A stretch of DNA of 64,000 nt from an uncultured Selenomonas sp. Lineage in GTDB: Bacteria > Bacillota > Negativicutes > Selenomonadales > Selenomonadaceae. The stretch is taken from contig CACXCN010000028.1 in NCBI GenBank assembly GCA_902766095.1, forward strand, positions 26,086 to 90,085, in the 5' to 3' direction. The notes under the pieces are model-generated. The model was not told the DNA's origin. It did no database searches and saw only the letters and a list, made by a program, of their open reading frames with translations. Below are positions 59,226 to 64,000 of this stretch, piece by piece. The position numbers and the translations under genes were made by a program. Positions within the stretch are counted from its first letter, which is position 1. Every line of letters begins with the position of its first letter.

Positions 59226-60686
59226 GTGGAACAGGGGCAGTCACTGCGCCAGCAGCAGACGCAGAAACTGGCGATGACCCAGGAACTGCGACAGGCCATC
59301 AGCCTGCTGCAGCTCAACACGCCGGAGCTGGCAGCCGAGATGCAGAAAGCCTATCTCGAGAATCCGGTTCTGGAGATAAACTATAACGGTGCCGAACCGG
59401 CCTTGGGAACCAGCGAACCGGCCGCAGGCTCCAGTCCCGCTGCTGATGATATCGAGCTGGCCCGGTATCTTGCCAGCGATGGCAATGGCGGACGCCAGCC
59501 GGATTATTTCCTGAGCAATGCTGATACAGCTGAGCCGCATGAGAATGTGGCCGCTGACAACCTCACGCTGGAGCAGATGCTGCAGCGTGAGGTTGGTTTT
59601 GCTTTACATGGTGCCAGCCGGGCAGAGCGCCTTGCTGCGGCCTATATCGTGAGCTCGCTCGATGACTGCGGGTATCTGCAGATTGATCTCAGCGAGGTGG
59701 CCCGTGCGACGGGCGTATCCGCGGAGCAGGCTGAGGCAGTGCTCCGGCAGGTGCAGCATATCGTGCCGGCCGGCATAGCGGCGCGTGATCTGCGCGAGTC
59801 GCTGCAGCTGCAGGCTCAGGCCAGGGGGATATACAGCGGCCTGCTGGCCCGCCTGATCGAGGAATACCTGCCCCTGGTGGCCGAGGGCAGGATCAAGGAG
59901 ATCGCAGCTGCCGAGCATACCGGACCGCGTGAAGTCCAGCTGGCAATCGACAGGCTGCGCAGCCTCGACCCGAAGCCGGGATGCCATTATGGTGACGCCG
60001 TCGCTCCCGCTGTCGTCCCCGATGTCATCATCGAGGAACAGGATGGCACGTATACGGTACGCATGGCCGACGGGCGTCTGCCCAGTCTGACGATTGCCTC
60101 GGCCTATCGGCAGGCGCTGCGGGCTCCTGACTGTGATGAAGCCTCTACGGCCTACATACGTGAGCGCCTGAATGCGGCCCGCTGGCTGCTGAAGAGCATC
60201 GATCAGCGTCGCACGACGATATTGCGCGTGGCTCGCGAGCTGGTGGCCCGGCAGAGCGGGTTCATCAGATATGGGGCCTCCGCTCTGGAACCGCTCACCA
60301 TGCAGGACATCGCCACGGCGCTTGACCTGCATGAGTCGACCGTGAGCCGGGCTGTGGCCGGGAAGTACGCCCAGCTCCCGCGTGGCATCGTGGCGCTCAA
60401 GGAGTTCTTTACCAATGCGCTGCGGAGCAGCGCCAGTAAGAAACAGCTGCCCGGCCGCAAGAGCAGGACCGACTCAGGTACTGCCGGGCCAGATGACGTT
60501 AGTGCGGCGGCGGCCAGAGCTGCCATAAAGGAAATCATAGCAGCTGAGGACGCGCGCCATCCGCTCAGTGACGCGAAACTGACCAGCCTCTTGGCAGAGC
60601 GGCACATCGTCATATCGCGGCGTACGGTCATGAAGTACCGTGAGCAGCTCGGCATACCATCGTCCGTCCGACGCAAGCGGTATTGA
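59226..60686 (+). CDS. rpoN: RNA polymerase sigma-54 factor
   Basis: Sigma-54 directs transcription at -24/-12 promoters with an AAA+ activator. Region I is the Gln-rich N-terminus with MTQELRQAISLLQLNTPEL (activator-interacting). Then comes an acidic, variable region II, and the core-binding region from about 110. The helix-turn-helix is DIATALDLHESTVSRAVAGKY with LPRGIVALKEFF, and the RpoN box SRRTVMKYREQLGIP is near the end. At 486 residues it is complete. The start is a GTG at 59226 with GGAGGTGG about seven bases upstream. The window also holds an AAA+ regulator of this class that lacks GAFTGA. Confidence 0.94.
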   Translation: MEQGQSLRQQQTQKLAMTQELRQAISLLQLNTPELAAEMQKAYLENPVLEINYNGAEPALGTSEPAAGSSPAADDIELARYLASDGNGGRQPDYFLSNADTAEPHENVAADNLTLEQMLQREVGFALHGASRAERLAAAYIVSSLDDCGYLQIDLSEVARATGVSAEQAEAVLRQVQHIVPAGIAARDLRESLQLQAQARGIYSGLLARLIEEYLPLVAEGRIKEIAAAEHTGPREVQLAIDRLRSLDPKPGCHYGDAVAPAVVPDVIIEEQDGTYTVRMADGRLPSLTIASAYRQALRAPDCDEASTAYIRERLNAARWLLKSIDQRRTTILRVARELVARQSGFIRYGASALEPLTMQDIATALDLHESTVSRAVAGKYAQLPRGIVALKEFFTNALRSSASKKQLPGRKSRTDSGTAGPDDVSAAAARAAIKEIIAAEDARHPLSDAKLTSLLAERHIVISRRTVMKYREQLGIPSSVRRKRY

Positions 60687-60727
60687 TCATCCTCCGCTGC
60701 CGCTGAGAGAATACCTCGACATACGAT

Positions 60728-60770
60728 ATAACGCTCCTGATAGTGAATATCAGGAGCGTTATTGCTTTCA
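60728..60770 (+). terminator. Terminator-like hairpin after rpoN
   Basis: A 15-bp perfect stem (60728-60742 with 60748-60762), five-base loop, followed by a weak T-run (TGCTTTC). Confidence 0.65.
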
Positions 60771-60874
60771 CAAATAGAAATCCTTACACAACGTCTAACT
60801 AAGATAGAACTTTACATTACAACGCGATACAATAATTATTTTTCAAAAAGTGTAAAGAAAGTGCATTATTTCAC

Positions 60875-60902
60875 TTGATTTTTTCGTTAACCGTGCTATC
60901 AT
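60875..60902 (+). promoter_or_regulatory. Probable ndh promoter
   Basis: TTGATT (60875-60880), a 16-base spacer and TATCAT (60897-60902), about 97 bases before the ndh ATG. Confidence 0.5.
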
Positions 60903-60998
60903 TACATATGAAAGTTCTATAGAATTTCTTTACTCATAGGCACTTATGTTAAAAAAATCACGTTTGTTAAAATGTGCATCATGTTTAGGAGGATTCTT

Positions 60999-62273
60999 AT
61001 GGCTGAGCAGAAGAGACCGCGTATCGTCATCATCGGTGCTGGATTCGGAGGAGTGAAGACGGCACAGCTGCTGGCTGACCTGCCAGTGGATATCACTATC
61101 ATCGACCGGCATAATTTCCATTTATTCCAGCCGCTGCTCTATCAGGTGTCGACAGCAGTTCTGGATACGGATGAGATTGCTTATCCGATTCGTTGCTTCT
61201 TCCGCAAGAATAAGAATGTCGAGCTGTTCATGGCCAAGGCAGAGGGCGTCGACCGCGAGCGCAAGGTCGTGCTGACGAACCACGGCGAGGTGCCCTATGA
61301 CTATCTCGTGCTGGCTGCCGGCGCTACGACGAACTACTTCGGCATGAAGAGCGTCGAGGAGCATTCCTACGGCATGAAGACCCTGCAGGAAGCTCTGCAT
61401 ATACGCAATCACGTGCTGCACATGTTCGAGCGCGCCAACAAACATGAGGATGACGAGGAGGTTCGCCGCCGCATGCTGACATTCGTCGTCGTGGGCGGTG
61501 GCCCGACGGGCGTCGAGGAAGCCGGAGCCCTGACGGAGCTCATCGATATCGAGAAAAAAGAGTTCCATCACCTCGATTTCAATGAGGTCAAAGTCATCCT
61601 GCTCGAGGGTATGGGGCAGGTGCTGCCGATGATGCCGCCGAAACTGCGTGAGGAAACGGTCCGCGTGCTCAGAGGCAAGGGCGTCGATGTGCGGCTGCGG
61701 TCCCAGGTCCAGGACTATGACGGCAAGGTGCTGACGTATAAGAACGGCGAGACGGGCGAGACGGTAGAGATCCCGTCGGAGACCGTCATCTGGGCTGCCG
61801 GTGTAAAGGCGGTACCTTTCATCGCCAACTGCGGCGGTGAAGTCGATCGCGGCGGACGCATCATCGTCGATGAGGAATGCCGCGTCGGCAGTGATAACTG
61901 CGTATACGCCATCGGCGACTGCGCCAACTACACGCACGGCACCGAGCGGCCGCTGCCGACGATAGCGCCGGTGGCCATGCAGCAGGCAGCCGTGGTAGCT
62001 GAGAACATAAAGAAAGTGATGAACGGCCAGACTTCGCTGGAGAAGCTGCATTATAAAGACCTCGGCTCGATGGCGACCATCGGACGCAGCAAGGCCGTCA
62101 TGGCATGGAAGGGAATGGAGTTCAGCGGCTTCTTCGCCTGGGCCTCCTGGATGTTCGTCCATCTCATACGCCTGGCCGGAACCTACTCGAACTTCACGGT
62201 CACCGTCAAGTGGATCTGGAACTTCCTCTTCGGCACGCGCCTGGGACGCATCATCACGAATATCAAAGACTGA
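60999..62273 (+). CDS. ndh: Type II NADH:quinone oxidoreductase (NDH-2)
   Basis: A peripheral membrane flavoprotein that passes electrons from NADH to quinone without pumping protons. It has the FAD-binding VIIGAGFGGVKTAQLL at the N-terminus, the NADH-binding VVVGGGPTGVEEAGAL, VYAIGDCANYTH near 300, and the C-terminal hydrophobic helices with FSGFFAWASWMFVHLIRLAG that bind the membrane. The length is 424 residues. The start is the ATG at 60999, six bases after TAGGAGGA. With CydAB it would complete an NADH-to-O2 respiratory path. Confidence 0.92.
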   Translation: MAEQKRPRIVIIGAGFGGVKTAQLLADLPVDITIIDRHNFHLFQPLLYQVSTAVLDTDEIAYPIRCFFRKNKNVELFMAKAEGVDRERKVVLTNHGEVPYDYLVLAAGATTNYFGMKSVEEHSYGMKTLQEALHIRNHVLHMFERANKHEDDEEVRRRMLTFVVVGGGPTGVEEAGALTELIDIEKKEFHHLDFNEVKVILLEGMGQVLPMMPPKLREETVRVLRGKGVDVRLRSQVQDYDGKVLTYKNGETGETVEIPSETVIWAAGVKAVPFIANCGGEVDRGGRIIVDEECRVGSDNCVYAIGDCANYTHGTERPLPTIAPVAMQQAAVVAENIKKVMNGQTSLEKLHYKDLGSMATIGRSKAVMAWKGMEFSGFFAWASWMFVHLIRLAGTYSNFTVTVKWIWNFLFGTRLGRIITNIKD

Positions 62274-62337
62274 ATAGAGGATTTGACAACCCCTGATGGT
62301 GTCGTATGGCATAGCTTCCCTCAATGTCTTTTTGCAG

Positions 62338-62366
62338 TAGACAAACCGAACAATAACTGATATAAT
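62338..62366 (+). promoter_or_regulatory. Promoter of the dicarboxylate symporter
   Basis: TAGACA (62338-62343), a 17-base spacer and TATAAT (62361-62366), about 107 bases upstream of the gene. Confidence 0.7.
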
Positions 62367-62472
62367 GATAACGTAAGAATAGACGGGCAAAGAGGCCTTA
62401 TGGAGTCCTGTGGGAGAGGGCTTCATGAGGTCTCTTTGCGTATCAGGAGATTGTTCCGAAGGAGTTGTTTTC

Positions 62473-63711
62473 ATGTCAGAACCAAAGAAGATGAAGCTCA
62501 GTCTCGACAAGCTGGGCAAATGGATCATCGTCGCGACCATTCTGGGCGCGGTGGTTGGTCTTGTGATGGGGAAGCCGGCGCATATGTTTGCGCCTATGGG
62601 CGACCTCTTCATGCAGCTCATCAAGATGGTCGTCGTGCCGCTCGTGCTTTTCTCTCTCGTCGGTGGCGCAGCATCGCTGGGCCGGTCGAGCAGTGCAGGC
62701 AAGATCGGCGCGCTCACGTTTATTTACTATGGTGTGACTACGGCGGTGGCCGTCGCTATCGGGCTGCTGTTCAGCGAGCTGTTCCAGCCGGGGGCCGGTA
62801 TTGATATGGCGTCACTTTCAGGTGCGGCGGTGCATGTCGATCACATGGAGGAGAGTACGAAGATTCCGGGATTCTGGGAGACGGTCATCGGTTTCGTGCC
62901 GGCGAATCCCATCAAGGCGCTCGCCGATGGCAATATCCTGCAGATTATCGTCTTTGCGATGGGCATGGGCTTTGCCATCAGCTTCCTCGATAAGGCGAAG
63001 CAGGAGTTCCTGCTGAATTTCTTTAACTATATGACGGACCTTTTCATCAAGGTCATGACCGGCATCATGTATGTCGCACCGATCGGCGTGTTCTGCCTCA
63101 TGGCTGATGCGACGGGCTCGTTCGGCTATGCGGTGCTGGCAAAGATCATTTATCTCATCTTGCTTTATATCGTCGTCCTCGCCATTGTCACATACGTCAT
63201 GATCGGTGGAACGGTCGCGATGTTCTCGAAATGCACGACATATAAGAATTTCTTCAAGAGCATGTGGAAGGTGCAGGTGTTCGCTTTCTCGACGGCGTCG
63301 TCTATCGCCACGCTGCCGCTGAATATGAATACGACCATCAATGAACTCGGCGTCTCGAAGGAGACGACGTCGTTCGCACTGCCGCTCGGAGCGACGATCA
63401 ATATGAATGGCAACGCCGCCTACTATGCGATGGCGGCGACTTTCATCGCGCAGATGTACGGCATGGATCTGGGATTCTCCCAGTATGTTGCTATCGTCAT
63501 CACGAGTACGCTGGGCGCTGTCGGCCAGGCGGGCGTCCCAGGCCCGACGCTGCTCGTCGTCGCTGTCCTGGTGTCGGCTGGCATCCCGATCGATGCATTG
63601 CCGATCCTCTTCGGTGTCGACCGCATTTTCGATATGCTGCGCACAGCGGTCAATATCACGGGCGATGCCGCTTGTGCGACCATCGTGGACCGCTTCCGCA
63701 CCGCGAAGTAA
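62473..63711 (+). CDS. Dicarboxylate/amino acid:cation symporter (DAACS family)
   Basis: A secondary importer of 412 residues coupling C4-dicarboxylate or acidic amino acid uptake to Na+ or H+. The family signatures are the serine-rich hairpin FSTASSIATLPL, the substrate loop SFALPLGATINMNGNAAY and the late VDRIFDMLRTAVNITGDA, with the Asp and Asn that coordinate substrate. About eight helices and two re-entrant loops are expected. The start is the ATG at 62473, nine bases after AAGGAG. Glutamate, aspartate, succinate or another dicarboxylate are possible substrates. Confidence 0.9.
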   Translation: MSEPKKMKLSLDKLGKWIIVATILGAVVGLVMGKPAHMFAPMGDLFMQLIKMVVVPLVLFSLVGGAASLGRSSSAGKIGALTFIYYGVTTAVAVAIGLLFSELFQPGAGIDMASLSGAAVHVDHMEESTKIPGFWETVIGFVPANPIKALADGNILQIIVFAMGMGFAISFLDKAKQEFLLNFFNYMTDLFIKVMTGIMYVAPIGVFCLMADATGSFGYAVLAKIIYLILLYIVVLAIVTYVMIGGTVAMFSKCTTYKNFFKSMWKVQVFAFSTASSIATLPLNMNTTINELGVSKETTSFALPLGATINMNGNAAYYAMAATFIAQMYGMDLGFSQYVAIVITSTLGAVGQAGVPGPTLLVVAVLVSAGIPIDALPILFGVDRIFDMLRTAVNITGDAACATIVDRFRTAK

Positions 63712-63728
63712 TGATGACCTGAATACTG

Positions 63729-63780
63729 AAAAAGCATCCGCGAGGGGGTACACTCATCCCTTTGCGGATGCTTTCCATTT
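63729..63780 (+). terminator. Terminator after the symporter
   Basis: A long hairpin with an 11-bp outer stem (63731-63741 with 63764-63774) extended by a partly paired GAGGG/CCCTT. Terminates the symporter before the rRNA promoter. Confidence 0.75.
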
Positions 63781-63831
63781 TGTGATAGAGCTTCGCCAGA
63801 AAACTTTTTTTACTTTTTTGGGAAAAGGGTG

Positions 63832-63860
63832 TTGACAAAAAACGGAACTCGCGATATACT
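63832..63860 (+). promoter_or_regulatory. rRNA operon promoter
   Basis: TTGACA (63832-63837), a 17-base spacer and TATACT (63855-63860), a near-consensus promoter followed by a long untranslated leader, as in Firmicute rrn operons. Confidence 0.85.
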
Positions 63861-64000
63861 AACATAGTCGCCGCAAGAGAGAGGCACAAAACAGAAAAGC
63901 CGCTCCTGCGAGGCAGATTGTTCTCTGAAAACTAAACAATGTATAAGAATCATGCAAATCTGTATGAACAAGCCAGATGTAGATGCGAGAGCATCAAACA
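63861..64000 (+). other. rRNA operon leader (pre-16S), cut by window edge
   Basis: A non-coding transcribed leader. It contains TTCTCTGAAAACTAAACAA (63920-63940), the form of the boxA-type antitermination element and spacer found before 16S genes in Firmicutes, and ends with GATGCGAGAGCATC, a small hairpin. The 16S rRNA gene should begin within a few dozen bases beyond the right edge; none of its body is in the window. Confidence 0.75.

Larger units (their letters stand above)
60687..60998. other. 312-bp intergenic region between rpoN and ndh
   Basis: AT-rich compared with its neighbours. It contains the rpoN terminator, then about 100 bases with no feature that I can support, then the ndh promoter and ribosome site. 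Confidence 0.7.

Noticed and set aside
63861..64000. A 16S rRNA gene at the right edge
   Set aside because: The sequence is only the leader. The conserved 16S 5' end is not reached before the window stops.

Overview
The window looks like chromosomal core sequence from a GC-rich, diderm Firmicute of the Negativicutes, most likely Selenomonadaceae. The gene orders are typical of Firmicutes (tsaE-tsaB-rimI-tsaD; an Orn/Lys/Arg decarboxylase-tmk; rnmV-rsmA; divIC-S1-tilS-hpt-ftsH). Alongside them are a CptA/EptC-like phosphoethanolamine transferase (LPS decoration), a complete cytochrome bd set with a type II NADH dehydrogenase, rpoN and a very large flagellin. Taxonomy is inferred from gene content and order; no alignment was run.

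Layout. 1-0.9 kb: the 3' end of one ftsH, terminators and a small membrane protein. 0.9-5.9 kb: t6A genes tsaE, tsaB, rimI and tsaD, then a HisKA_2 kinase with an ANTAR response regulator. 5.9-8.6 kb: a helical hypothetical protein and the phosphoethanolamine transferase. 8.6-15.2 kb: cydABDC on the minus strand, flanked by two direct copies of a palindromic repeat. 15.3-19.6 kb: a P-type-ATPase-like protein lacking every catalytic motif, divergent from a 954-residue flagellin. 19.7-31 kb: ispE, a GntR regulator, glmU, prs, uppP, pth, a radical SAM protein, an AAA+ regulator of the AcoR type, trmB and a SEDS protein. 31-33.9 kb: a third, deleted repeat copy and a minus-strand folate operon with a rare HPPK-DHFR fusion. 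34-50 kb: a DegS-like kinase, then nucleotide, rRNA, cell-division and tRNA maintenance genes, a second FtsH, a uracil permease, a Nudix hydrolase and lysA. 50-63.7 kb: topB, a DEAD-box helicase, a CNNM/CorC protein, ABC-F, a eukaryotic-type hexokinase, rpoN, ndh and a dicarboxylate symporter. The last 170 bases hold a near-consensus promoter and leader of an rRNA operon whose 16S gene should begin just past the window.

Working together: CydAB with CydDC and NDH-2 form an oxygen-consuming NADH:quinol:O2 chain for an anaerobe. ispE, uppP, glmU, the SEDS protein, divIC and lysA feed envelope and peptidoglycan synthesis. tsaBDE, trmB, tilS, rsmA and rnmV maintain tRNA and rRNA. The folate operon, tmk, prs and hpt supply nucleotides.

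No CRISPR array, prophage, transposase or tRNA gene was recognised. The best candidates for undescribed biology are the catalytically dead P-type-ATPase-like protein, the palindromic repeat family with its deletion derivative, the AAA+ regulator that lacks GAFTGA, the radical SAM protein with extra cysteines, and the FolK-FolA fusion.
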